Shown piece by piece: positions 35,046-43,518 of a stretch of DNA of 61,886 nucleotides. This DNA comes from Oscillospiraceae bacterium (GTDB taxonomy: Bacteria > Bacillota > Clostridia > Oscillospirales > Acutalibacteraceae), in assembly GCA_910574935.1 (NCBI GenBank), contig CAJTCU010000017.1, positions 1 through 61,886 on the forward strand, in the 5' to 3' direction. The notes under the pieces were generated by a model that was given only the letters and a program-made list of their open reading frames with translations, had not been told where the DNA came from and did not search any database. The position numbers and the translations under genes were made by a program. Each line of letters opens with the position of its first letter. Position 1 is the stretch's first letter.

Positions 35046-35685
35046 CTTGGACTACCTCTGATTCTCGGTTATGGGGAGCAACCTCTTTTAGTGGCCTGTT
35101 TTGCCTGTTGGCGGAGCCTTTATGCTTTGAGGTGCGCTTGCGCTGTTTTTGCGCAGGTGCATCCTGGCTCTGCCCACCAGTAGGTGCATCCTCTGGCGGC
35201 GTATCATTATCCTTAAGCCAGTCAGGATGGTACTTCAGCACAATGGCCTGTGGGAGCTCATTCTTCTCCGCATAGGCCACCTTCCGGTTACCGTTCTCCG
35301 GGACAGCGTATTGCTCATCGAACTGAATACCCCCAATCAAATAGAGCTTGAGCCTGACCTTCATGGGATAAAAGCCGGTTTTCATCACGATGAACTGGCC
35401 CTTTGGCATGGACTTCAACTCGTCCGGCGTCATGAGTGGGCGCTCTATCATTTGCAGGGATTGGCTGGGGTCGTTCTTGCTTCTTGACACCGAGCCTGAC
35501 ATCACCGTTCGGCTGCCCAGGGCCTTGGACAGCACTTCGGCAGAGCCGCTGTTGGGCGCGAAAGCTTTCAAGCGAACTGATGACCGCTGGGGCGGGATCG
35601 TGTGGTACATAGATGAGAAGGGGAAGCGTAAATCGTTTTCAAATACTACGGTCATAAACTTCAACCACTGGTTGAGCGCAGTCAA
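35032..35685 (-). pseudogene. VirD4/TraG coupling protein, C-terminal remnant
   Basis: From about residue 45 the frame matches the C-terminus of ICE VirD4-type coupling proteins: SGSAEVLSKALGSRTVMSGS, then LMTPDELKSMPKGQFIVMKT. The ATPase core with Walker A and B is missing, and the first 40 residues look unrelated, so a deletion joined here. The hydrophilic tail is rich in Lys/Arg/Gln. It is the relic of a conjugative transfer module whose other genes are gone. Confidence 0.8.
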
Positions 35686-35696
35686 AATCTCTTCGC

Positions 35697-35725
35697 TTGC
35701 CTTGTGTCCATATCTGGCTTATAAT
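35697..35725 (+). promoter_or_regulatory. Promoter of the XRE-methyltransferase gene
   Basis: TTGCCT (35697-35702) and TATAAT (35720-35725) are 17 bp apart, 35 bp upstream of the ATG; GGAGGCGC lies before the start. Confidence 0.55.
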
Positions 35726-35760
35726 AATTCCAGCAGGTAACCAGTTGAAGGAGGCGCATC

Positions 35761-36726
35761 ATGGAATTTCATTTAGGCAAAGCAATACAGTGCTTGCGCA
35801 AAAAGCGGAGTATCAGCCAGGGAGAAGTTGCCCAGCAACTTCATGTCAGCATGCAGGCGGTCAGCAAATGGGAAACGGGAAAGGCAAATCCGGATTTATC
35901 ACTTTTACCTGGGCTGGCAGAACTATTTGGCGTGTCTATTGACGAACTGTTTTTTGAAGGGACACAAACGCCGGTAGAGGGGGAAATTCTGGAACAAAAT
36001 AGCAGCGGCTGGAATCAGATAGCGCAGACAGAGTGGGCCGGGACACATTTGCCGTCATACGGGCCTTATTCGCCTTCAGAGGAAAACCTCTGCCTATTCG
36101 GCGATGTAAGTGAGAAGAGTGTGTTGGAGCTGGCCTGCGGCAGTGGGAAGTCCTTGTTATGGATGGCCGAACGGGGGGCAAAGGAGCTATGGGGATTGGA
36201 TATTTCTGAAACCAGAATTGGTCAGGCAAAAAGCCTGCTGGGAATGGCTGGCAAAAAAGCGAACCTGTTTTCTGCGGCAATGGAAACGAATCCGGGAATT
36301 CCCCGCAGCCGTTTCGATATAGTCTACTCCATTTATGGTCTTGGATGGACAACAAATTTGAATGCCACGATTGCCCGCGTTCAGGAGTATCTCAGACCCG
36401 GCGGATTGTTTATATTTTCCTGGGACAACCCATTGATGCAATGTGTGGATGCCATAGATGGACAGTATATTCTCTCCAGCTCTTATGTAGAGGAAAGAGA
36501 AATCGAAATCCAAAAAATGGGGGTAAGCGGCCTGCACCTCAAAAACTGGAAACTCAGTTCTTATCTTAACTGCTTGTCAGAGCATGGATTTCTTATCCAA
36601 CGAGTTGTAGAGGAATCCACTTATGAGCAAGCTGAGGCGAATCTCTTCCGAGAGGGAAAGTACTATTCGGGCGGCAAAGCGCGGCTTATCAACCCGGTGA
36701 TAATCGTGAAATCAAAAAAATTATGA
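35761..36726 (+). CDS. XRE helix-turn-helix fused to SAM methyltransferase
   Basis: The protein has 321 residues. Residues 6-62 are a Cro/CI-type helix-turn-helix (ISQGEVAQQLHVSMQAVSKW). From about residue 100 it is a class I methyltransferase: motif I VLELACGSGKS at 121-131, the acidic GLDIS at 145-149, a motif IV-like FDIVYSIYG and LRPGGLFIFSW. The fusion suggests a DNA-bound or self-regulating methylase. Similar XRE-MTase proteins are annotated as small-molecule methyltransferases, so the target (DNA, antibiotic or metabolite) is open. It is monocistronic, closed by a terminator at 36736. Confidence 0.85.
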   Translation: MEFHLGKAIQCLRKKRSISQGEVAQQLHVSMQAVSKWETGKANPDLSLLPGLAELFGVSIDELFFEGTQTPVEGEILEQNSSGWNQIAQTEWAGTHLPSYGPYSPSEENLCLFGDVSEKSVLELACGSGKSLLWMAERGAKELWGLDISETRIGQAKSLLGMAGKKANLFSAAMETNPGIPRSRFDIVYSIYGLGWTTNLNATIARVQEYLRPGGLFIFSWDNPLMQCVDAIDGQYILSSSYVEEREIEIQKMGVSGLHLKNWKLSSYLNCLSEHGFLIQRVVEESTYEQAEANLFREGKYYSGGKARLINPVIIVKSKKL

Positions 36727-36735
36727 AAAGAAAAG

Positions 36736-36767
36736 CCCGCCTGCAAGGAATCACAGACGGGTTCAAT
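36736..36767 (+). terminator. Terminator after the XRE-methyltransferase gene
   Basis: CCCGCCTG (36736-36743) pairs with CAGACGGG (36754-36761), followed by TTCAATTTTT. Confidence 0.75.
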
Positions 36768-36940
36768 TTTTGAAGTCAGAAAGAAGGAACAGGGGAGCAC
36801 ACCCCAGTTTTTTGATGATTTATTGATGATGTGCCAGACGGAAAGGTTAGAAACGAATGGCACCGGATACGAAAAAAGCGCAAATTACACACCATAGAGA
36901 GCGGCTCCATAGACCGCATACCACCACCCAAAACGCAAAA

Positions 36941-36975
36941 AACCCCGGAATTCCAAGGAATTCCGGGGTTTTTCT
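36941..36975. terminator. Bidirectional terminator downstream of the recombinases
   Basis: AACCCCGGAATTCC (36941-36954) and GGAATTCCGGGGTT (36957-36970) are perfect inverted copies with a 2-bp loop, flanked by A-run and T-run. It ends the minus-strand recombinase operon. Confidence 0.85.
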
Positions 36976-37036
36976 TTGGCACGCACGACCAAAAAGATAT
37001 TTTCGCCCAATCGGTGTGCGTATCCGAACCCTCACA

Positions 37037-38311
37037 TCAAACTGGTATCGTCTGCTCAACTTCTAATCCTCCTGCAAAAATCACCTTTAATTTATCTTTG
37101 GACTCCACCACCACGCACTCCAGCACCTGCCGTACCAGTCTGTCATCATACATCATTGGATGATTCTCCAGCCCATCCAGGATAGTAAAAATTTCATCCA
37201 GCCGGGACTCTGCATTCTCCTTTTCCTGCTGTGCATTGTCAAGTTGAGCCAACTGTTGCTCCAAGCTGTTTTTCTCAGCCATGAGCGCTGTGGCCTGATG
37301 CTCATCGAATTCCTCAACTGTGTCGGTAGCTATAGCCTGGAGCATAGCCTTGAACTTGGCATCGATTTCCGCTATCCTTATCTGGATATCCAGGCTGTTG
37401 TCCTCACTACTATCGTTTTTCAGGCCCATACCGATATGCAGTTTCAACGTACCCAGCACATCGGCACCCTGCTTTGCCGTGCGCATGATTGCTGCCATGA
37501 CGGCCTCCTGCAACACACTTTCCTCCATCGTGGGCGAGTGGTGGCAGTATTTCTTGCCGAAGTCCAACCGGTTGATGCACCGCCAGACGGGCTTCTTTTC
37601 GCCCTTGACCGTCCAGGTGCATCGGCGGTAAGGGGTGCCGCACTCACCACAGACCAGCAGTTCTGTCAAGGCATATTTACTGGAGTATCGGCCCTGCTCG
37701 GTCTTGGTGCCCTTTTGTTTGACCTTACGCTTGCCGGTGCGCCGCGCCAGTTCTTCCTGCGCCCGGCCAAAGGTGGCAGGGTCGATAATCGCCGGATGAT
37801 TGTTCTCTACATAATACTTGGGGCGCGCCTGCCCATCGTTGCGCTTGACCTTCTTGCTCAGGCAGTCCACATTTGAACATATCCATCGTTGCTGGCACTT
37901 CTTGAATCGGCTGTCATGCCGTCGAACCATCTCGCCGCCGCACTCTGGACAGGTTACCGACACATCTATATGGAAAATTTCACAGGTGCGGTCGGTACCG
38001 TGCTGGGTGTTCTTTTGGGCTTTCATCTCGACCATGACCTGGTGCGTTCCCTTATCAATAATTGCTGGAAAATTGTCCTTGCCGGTATATCGCTTATCCT
38101 CAATCAGGCGCATAATGCGGGACTTATTCCAGCCGGTAATGCCGGGCTGGTACTCTATATTTTCATCGTTCAGGCGGTTGGCAATTTTCAGCAGGGAGCA
38201 GCCGTTTTGATACTCGCTAAAGATGCGATTCAACACAGCAGCCTCTTGCGGATGGGTGGTTATCACGCCGTTCTGATACTGATACCCGAACGGGATATTC
38301 CTCTTTTTCAT
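37037..38311 (-). CDS. Serine recombinase partner without catalytic domain
   Basis: The protein has 424 residues from ATG 38311, whose ATGA overlaps the upstream stop. It begins directly with the Recombinase domain (KKRNIPFGYQYQNGVITTHP; SLLKIANRLNDENIEYQPG) and lacks the resolvase catalytic domain. Two Cys4 regions follow (CPECGGEMVRRHD...C; CGECGTPYRRC), then a coiled coil near residues 310-380. The frame is undamaged, so this looks like a dedicated partner rather than a broken gene. It is co-translated with the catalytic recombinase, suggesting a two-subunit integrase. Confidence 0.8.
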   Translation of the reverse strand: MKKRNIPFGYQYQNGVITTHPQEAAVLNRIFSEYQNGCSLLKIANRLNDENIEYQPGITGWNKSRIMRLIEDKRYTGKDNFPAIIDKGTHQVMVEMKAQKNTQHGTDRTCEIFHIDVSVTCPECGGEMVRRHDSRFKKCQQRWICSNVDCLSKKVKRNDGQARPKYYVENNHPAIIDPATFGRAQEELARRTGKRKVKQKGTKTEQGRYSSKYALTELLVCGECGTPYRRCTWTVKGEKKPVWRCINRLDFGKKYCHHSPTMEESVLQEAVMAAIMRTAKQGADVLGTLKLHIGMGLKNDSSEDNSLDIQIRIAEIDAKFKAMLQAIATDTVEEFDEHQATALMAEKNSLEQQLAQLDNAQQEKENAESRLDEIFTILDGLENHPMMYDDRLVRQVLECVVVESKDKLKVIFAGGLEVEQTIPV

Positions 38312-39861
38312 TCCGTGTGACACCTCACATTCTCAGGGATTAGCTCCGTAAAGGCCAGCCCGCCAATGAGATGAAAGGTCATCCGGGAATTATCCATGAC
38401 CGTGATGCTCTGGACAATTTCCTCGAATAACGCTTGGCTAAATGGTGTACCCGGCACATATCCGTCCAGGGTATCGTCCAGTGATTTCAGCGTATATATC
38501 AGCTCATCGTCCTCATCCTCTGCCAGTGCCTTTTTGCGGTCAAGCCGCAAGGCATTGATCTTGTTGCTGATTACCGAGGACTGAGCGGCGAAGTCGGTAG
38601 CATTTAGAACGCCGTTTGTATGGAGCCGGGCGACCACCAGATTCTGCACACTCAAATCGGCTATCTGCTTGTCGATCTGCCATATCTTTTCCTGGCTCTC
38701 GCTGCCATGATTCTGCATCACCTCCAGTTGTTGGATGAGCGTGCCCAGCAGGTCTTGCCGGTGGGAGGCCAACTTGTCCACCATCAAGCAGAAGGTGTCG
38801 AAGATGGCATTTTCTCGCACACGTCTGCTCTGACAATCTGTAGCCCCTGCAGCCTTGCCGCTGCATAGCCAGTAGGCGGTGCCGTTCAAAGAAAGCCTGC
38901 GGAATGTCCGGCCGCACTCAGGGCAATGGAGGACACCTGTTAAGGGGTAGTCACCCTCACGCTTATGACTGGCATTCCGGGAGTTTTGCAGTTCCTGCGC
39001 TGCCTGATACACCTCTTTGCTCACAATGGATGGGTTGCTATTTTCTACATAATATTGCGGTTTTTCGCCCCGGTTCTTTTTCTTTCTGAATGGCAGAGTG
39101 TCCGTCGTGAACTTCTTTTGCAGAAGCGCGTCGCCCATATACCGCTCGTTGTTGATCACATAATTTATGGTATTGTGGCACCATTTCTTCTGTGCGTACC
39201 TCCGTGGAACACCCTCTGCATTGAGGATGTTCGCAATATTTTGCTTGCCCACGCCTTGCAGATAAAGGTCAAAAATGCGGCGAATCACAGCCGCCTCATC
39301 CTCTTTCACCACAAGCTGGCCATCGATCAAATCATATCCATAAGCCGGAGCACAGCAGTTGAACTCGCCAGACTCCATGCGCATTTGATAACTCCTTCGC
39401 AGGTGGTCGGAAATGTTCACGCTCTCCTGCTGGGCCGCCATGCCGGGGAAAGTCACCAGCATTTCCATATTCATCTTTTCGCTGTCGATGCCCTGTTCCT
39501 CGAAGTAAATACTCACGCCCAACTCCTTGAGGGTACGCAGGGCTACAAGTAGTTCCTGCGTGTTTCTCGCAAATCGTGATACGGACTTGGTAATGACCCG
39601 GTCGATTTTGCCCAACTTGCAGTCACGGATAAGCCGATTCTGCTCATCACGCTTTTTCATGTCCGTGCCGCTCAAGCCCTCGTCAGCGTACACATCCACC
39701 AACTTGTACTGCGGGTTTTTGCGCTCGTAATCCTTATAGTAGCGAATCTGAGCGGCAAAAGAGTGCAACTGGTCAGCGGATTTGCTGGACACCCGGCAGT
39801 AGGCTGCAAGCCGGATTATCTCAGGCTTTTGCGGTTCCCGGCTGATGTCGGTTACAGTCAT
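38308..39861 (-). CDS. Large serine recombinase, catalytic
   Basis: The protein has 517 residues; ATG 39861 has AAAGG nine bases upstream, better placed than the ATG at 39870. The catalytic domain has LAAYCRVSSKSAD (Ser25) and ITKSVSRFARNTQELL. The Recombinase domain (AAVIRRIFDLYLQGVGKQNI), a zinc ribbon (LHCPECGRTFRRL...C) and a coiled coil (about 400-460) follow. This is the site-specific integrase/excisionase type used by Tn4451-like elements and phages. It overlaps the catalytic-less partner by 4 bp. Confidence 0.9.
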   Translation of the reverse strand: MTVTDISREPQKPEIIRLAAYCRVSSKSADQLHSFAAQIRYYKDYERKNPQYKLVDVYADEGLSGTDMKKRDEQNRLIRDCKLGKIDRVITKSVSRFARNTQELLVALRTLKELGVSIYFEEQGIDSEKMNMEMLVTFPGMAAQQESVNISDHLRRSYQMRMESGEFNCCAPAYGYDLIDGQLVVKEDEAAVIRRIFDLYLQGVGKQNIANILNAEGVPRRYAQKKWCHNTINYVINNERYMGDALLQKKFTTDTLPFRKKKNRGEKPQYYVENSNPSIVSKEVYQAAQELQNSRNASHKREGDYPLTGVLHCPECGRTFRRLSLNGTAYWLCSGKAAGATDCQSRRVRENAIFDTFCLMVDKLASHRQDLLGTLIQQLEVMQNHGSESQEKIWQIDKQIADLSVQNLVVARLHTNGVLNATDFAAQSSVISNKINALRLDRKKALAEDEDDELIYTLKSLDDTLDGYVPGTPFSQALFEEIVQSITVMDNSRMTFHLIGGLAFTELIPENVRCHTE

Positions 39862-40022
39862 TTGCACCATTCCTTTCTTTGATTTTTGCCTTTTGGCACC
39901 ACCAACAATACCACAAGAGTTCAGATACATCCAGCGCAAAACGCTAGAGTTTTCATTTCAGACATATCTTTTTGCTCCATCCTGCAACGCTGATCTGACA
40001 AATTAAACTTTTGTATAATGAA

Positions 40023-40353
40023 GTGGCCGCCCAAAACGGACGGCCACGTTATCCTATCAATCGTTTTGCTTGTCCATATTTGTTCTCAACTTCCCTGGAC
40101 AGGGAACACACCTCCCGGCCTATGCACACGAGATGCTTTGCATCTCGACCTCATTGGAATCTCACCACCTCCAGGATCTCTGGAGGGCGCCCTCCTTTGC
40201 TGCGACGGGTCACGCTCGGCTTTAGGACGGGACGCAAGTATCATTATCCCTTCTGCCGGTCATCGCCGTCGATGGATGTGCGTTCCATCGTCTGAGCCTG
40301 GAGGCCAACATTCTGGCGTCCGCTCATGTAGCTGCCGCTCCTCACGGCGGCAG
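40023..40353. other. Hairpin-rich non-coding region upstream of the recombinases
   Basis: At least six short perfect hairpins lie in 330 bp: GTGGCCG/CGGCCAC (40023-40047), TTCCCTG-GA-CAGGGAA (40091-40106), CGAGATGC-TTT-GCATCTCG (40129-40147), CCTCCAG/CTGGAGG (40168-40186), CGATGGA/TCCATCG (40270-40290) and CTGCCGC/GCGGCAG (40332-40353). No coding frame is convincing. It sits between the sigma-like gene and the recombinase pair, both on the minus strand, so it could be a long structured leader RNA, an origin of transfer, or the recombination site. Confidence 0.55.
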
Positions 40354-40460
40354 AAGGAAAGTAAAAGATGCGCTGAATATTCAATTTTCAAAGAGCAACG
40401 GAGGGCAGAAAAAAGCCCTCTCGCTTTCCATGCCGAAAAACGAAAGGGCTGACAACCAAA

Positions 40461-40979
40461 TTATTTCAAATTTTTTGCTTTCCGTAGTTTTGCCAGAATC
40501 TGGACTTTGCGCCTGTGGATGGCATTCTGAGACACATGAAATCGCTCCGCGACGGCCCGTTCACTAAGCTGTTGACTGAAGATGAGATACAGAATTTTCT
40601 GCTCATCTTCAGACAACCTCTTGAACTCAAGCTGGAGGTTGTCCAACATGATTTCATTTTCTACGTCACCAGCCGTATCGGATGCCATGTCAACCAGAAT
40701 ATCCTCACCATTGAACTCATCCGTGGTGAGCATATCGTAGGAAAAATCGCCGTTCTTTGCAGAGCGCTCGTCCAGATATTTCTGGCGGCGTTTGTCTTTG
40801 TAGAACGCTTTATAGTCACTCTCAGACACTTCCATCAACATACCGTGCAGGGGTATGAACCGCCTGCTTGCATAGCACTCTTTTTTCTGACTGAACTGAG
40901 CATAACTGAGTTCCACATACATTCCATCTTCCAAAACGAACACTTTCCTTGGTGGGTATTTCACCGTTGATTCCTCCAA
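40461..40979 (-). CDS. Sigma-70-like factor of a mobile element
   Basis: The protein has 172 residues. The N-terminal half (KVFVLEDGMYVELSYAQFSQ; KRRQKYLDERSAKNGDFSYD) is the type found in ICE/transposon regulators. The C-terminus is a sigma region 4 helix-turn-helix (LSEDEQKILYLIFSQQLSER; VAERFHVSQNAIHRRKVQIL). Region 2 is not evident. Such proteins are typically encoded beside recombinases in Clostridia elements and probably control their expression. Confidence 0.8.
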   Translation of the reverse strand: MEESTVKYPPRKVFVLEDGMYVELSYAQFSQKKECYASRRFIPLHGMLMEVSESDYKAFYKDKRRQKYLDERSAKNGDFSYDMLTTDEFNGEDILVDMASDTAGDVENEIMLDNLQLEFKRLSEDEQKILYLIFSQQLSERAVAERFHVSQNAIHRRKVQILAKLRKAKNLK

Positions 40980-41084
40980 TCAATCTGTTTTGGGTTTGGC
41001 AAAACGATTGATTGGGGGGCTTCGGCATCTTGCGAAAACAAGATTATAGAGTTTAAAAGATTTATGTTTTTCTTCCTTTGATGA

Positions 41085-41276
41085 GGTGTATTGTAATACA
41101 TCACCAAAGGCATACAGACTTATCTCAAAACATTGAAATACAGTTTAATCCGTTGTATGCTTCCAATAAGTCCAAGCAGAGTGCTCAAAGGGTTATTTCA
41201 CTCCTGACAGGAATCTCAATACACTAAATTGAGGTACTTCCGTGAATTTTGTCGAAGCGGCGTGTATTGTACAATA
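41085..41276. promoter_or_regulatory. Operator dyads before the XRE gene
   Basis: GGTGTATTGTAATACATCACC (41085-41105) and the perfect TATTGTACAATA (41265-41276), 19 bp before the ATG at 41295, share the half-site TATTGTA. They are likely binding sites of the adjacent XRE regulator and control both it and the divergent sigma-like gene. The remaining 40980-41294 shows nothing else. Confidence 0.6.
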
Positions 41277-41294
41277 TTTCTGAGGTGAAGTAGA

Positions 41295-41696
41295 ATGCCA
41301 CAATATACACGCCCACTGGGTGATGCTGTGAAACGAGCCAGAGGTGAACTGGGAGTCACACAACGGCAGGTCGCTGAGGCTGCTGATGTGGATGTCCGAA
41401 CCGTACTGAACATAGAGAACTATAAGGGAAATCCTAAATTGGAAGTCTTATACCCCTTAATCCGTTCTCTAAAAATTGATTCACGGGAAGTTTTCTACCC
41501 CGAACTTCTCCGCGACAGCCCTGGCCTTCGCCGACTGCGATTCCTGGTAGAAGACTGCAGCGAAGAGGAGGCCGCTCTCTTTGGCTCCAATCATCGAGTC
41601 AATTATTGCTGCGATCCGGACAAATTCCGCTATCAAAATCCAGTAGAACAGAAAAGAGCCTGTACCCTCAGTAGAGGATGCAGGCTCTCCGTATAG
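41295..41696 (+). CDS. XRE family regulator
   Basis: The protein has 133 residues from ATG 41295 behind GAGGTG. LGDAVKRARGELGVTQRQVA and ADVDVRTVLNIENYKGNPKL form a Cro/CI helix-turn-helix (about 8-62). The remainder (REVFYPELLRDSPGLRRLRF; CSEEEAALF) is shared with element-encoded XRE regulators. The last 20 codons run into a hairpin (AGAGCCTG 41655-41662 with CAGGCTCT 41681-41688), so the C-terminus may be truncated. It is divergent from the sigma-like gene. Confidence 0.85.
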   Translation: MPQYTRPLGDAVKRARGELGVTQRQVAEAADVDVRTVLNIENYKGNPKLEVLYPLIRSLKIDSREVFYPELLRDSPGLRRLRFLVEDCSEEEAALFGSNHRVNYCCDPDKFRYQNPVEQKRACTLSRGCRLSV

Positions 41697-41706
41697 TACG
41701 ACTGGC

Positions 41707-41880
41707 TCATTTTTTAATTATCATTTTGAATTGTACAACATCTATCAGTGTTTCTTTTCTACATTTCGGACAGAATAGGGGGAAGTTGACAAGGACGGTG
41801 TCCTGGTACACTTTGTTGCGTGTCTTGCCTCCACATGAAGGACAGTGTATCCATCTTGATTTCTGTTGTTTCTTCTGCAA
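41707..41880 (-). CDS. Cysteine-rich KTR protein
   Basis: The minus-strand frame reads WIHCPSCGGKTRNKVYQDTV, then LVNFPLFCPKCRKETLIDV to stop 41707-41709. Two CxxC pairs and the KTR motif identify the cysteine-rich KTR family found in Tn916-like and other Bacillota elements. There is no ATG; TTG at 41878-41880 is the best start (57 residues). The frame is open to 41943, with no better start. It is a small zinc-ribbon protein of unknown role. Confidence 0.75.
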   Translation of the reverse strand: MQKKQQKSRWIHCPSCGGKTRNKVYQDTVLVNFPLFCPKCRKETLIDVVQFKMIIKK

Positions 41881-41962
41881 CTGTACATCCCCACTTTCTC
41901 TTTGCGCAGCTCTGCGACTGAGCGGCTGGCTTTTGCGCAGTTAGTTCTTATTGTGTCTATGT

Positions 41963-43321
41963 TTATATAGCCAGGGCGGACTTTGTCAATTCCCGGTGAA
42001 GACGTATTGCCATCAGCACCGTAATTATGGCAGAAGCGCCATCAGCAATAGGCTGTGCGTAAAGTATCCCATTTAGTCCACACAGTGCGGGTAGCAGTAG
42101 GATGACCGGCACAAAGCAGATTCCTTGTCTGCAAGCGCCAAGGAAAAATCCTGCAGCTCCTTTTCCCAAGGCCAGGAGAAGGGACGAGTACACAGTGTAG
42201 AACCCGAATAGAATGAAAGATATGCCGTTTGCCCTTAAAGAGCTTGCGCCTACAGATATCATTTCAGCATTACCGTCTGTGAAGGCTGAGATGATCTGCG
42301 TTGAAAAAATTGCCATGAACAGCCCGGTGATCACACAGAAGATTGTCGACCATATCGTGGATGTTCTGATGGCTTCCTTGAGCCGGTCAAACTTTTTTGC
42401 TCCGTAGCTGAACCCAGCAATAGGCTGGAACCCTTTTAAGAATCCAAACACCACTAATGTTCCCATAGAAGTTACCCTTGTAACGGCTCCCATTCCGGCG
42501 ATGACCGCATCACCATAATTGCTGGCGGCCCGGTTGATAAGAGCGATGGATACACTGGTGAGGACTTGAAATGTGAGTGTTGGAACACCAATTTTCAAAA
42601 TTTCCGACATCATCTGCTTTGTGGGAGCAAACTCTCTTATACTGAAAGTAAAGGCAGATTTCTTTCTGAACACATATGTCAAGTACACCAGTGTGGACAC
42701 AAATTGGGATATTGCCGTGGCAATGGCTGCTCCAGCAACTCCCATGTCAAGAGCATAAATGAACACAGGATCAAGGCCGATGTTAAGGACTGCCCCTAAG
42801 AGAAGGGCGCACATAGTGGTTTTTGCAGCCCCTTCACTTGACACAATATTGTTCATCGTGACGTTGAATACATTGAAGATGGAGGAGAGCACATAAATCC
42901 TTGCATATGTTACCGCATAGGACATAATGGTTTCCGTTGCCCCTAACATGGTCAGAATCGGTTCCAAAAATATACTGGCGCCGACGATAAGGGCAGCTCC
43001 AATAAGGACACTGCCATACAATGCGGTACTGGCAACTTTGTTGGCGGCCTCATTTTTCCCGCTTCCCAGCAGCCGGGATAGGTAGGAAGCCGCACCGTTG
43101 CCAAACATCAAGCCAAGTCCCACTACCACCTGCCCCAAGGGGAAAACAACGGAGATAGCTCCCATCTGGCTTTCACCCAACCCACCTACAAAGTAGGCAT
43201 CTACCAGATTGTATAGGGCGTTGATGAGCATTCCGATCATGATAGGGATGCCCAGGGCCAGGAGTGCTTGGGGGATAGGTGCGCTGCCTAGCAGTTCCAT
43301 TTTCTTGTTGCGTTCGTTCAT
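41963..43321 (-). CDS. MATE family efflux transporter
   Basis: The protein has 452 residues from ATG 43321. The typical start is LLGSAPIPQALLALGIPIMI, then GMLINALYNLVDAYFVGGLG, and the second half has ALINRAASNYGDAVIAGMGA. Twelve hydrophobic helices are present. It is divergent from the PadR gene and its promoter carries a related operator, so it is probably a PadR-controlled drug pump. Third MATE pump in the window; the three are not close paralogues. Confidence 0.92.
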   Translation of the reverse strand: MNERNKKMELLGSAPIPQALLALGIPIMIGMLINALYNLVDAYFVGGLGESQMGAISVVFPLGQVVVGLGLMFGNGAASYLSRLLGSGKNEAANKVASTALYGSVLIGAALIVGASIFLEPILTMLGATETIMSYAVTYARIYVLSSIFNVFNVTMNNIVSSEGAAKTTMCALLLGAVLNIGLDPVFIYALDMGVAGAAIATAISQFVSTLVYLTYVFRKKSAFTFSIREFAPTKQMMSEILKIGVPTLTFQVLTSVSIALINRAASNYGDAVIAGMGAVTRVTSMGTLVVFGFLKGFQPIAGFSYGAKKFDRLKEAIRTSTIWSTIFCVITGLFMAIFSTQIISAFTDGNAEMISVGASSLRANGISFILFGFYTVYSSLLLALGKGAAGFFLGACRQGICFVPVILLLPALCGLNGILYAQPIADGASAIITVLMAIRLHRELTKSALAI

Positions 43322-43390
43322 TCATTTACTCCTTTCGGGCAACTAGTGAATTTGATAGTGACAGAAATTAGAGTAGTTGCCGCAAAAGGG

Positions 43391-43475
43391 ATTATACTAC
43401 TTTTTAGAGTGGTTGTCAAGATAGTAATTGCAGGGAGAATCTTTTCTTGACATCTGCTCTAAAATAGAGTATCAT
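43391..43475. promoter_or_regulatory. Divergent promoters with PadR-type operators
   Basis: For the pump (minus): TTGACA (43414-43419) and TATAAT (43391-43396), 17 bp apart, with ACTCTAAAAAGTAGT in the spacer. For padR (plus): TTGACA (43447-43452) and TATCAT (43470-43475), 17 bp apart, with CTCTAAAATAGAG in the spacer. The shared CTCTAAAA...AG dyad in both spacers points to one repressor. A third ACTCTAA half-site lies near 43368. Confidence 0.8.
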
Positions 43476-43518
43476 AATAACATAACGATGAATCTGATTT
43501 ACAGGAAGGCGGCAGGAA

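Noticed and set aside
39895-39990. A third copy of the R1/R2 element (GAGTTCAGATACA ... ATATCTTTTT)
   Set aside because: Only two short blocks match, spacing differs and there is no terminator hairpin; treated as chance similarity.
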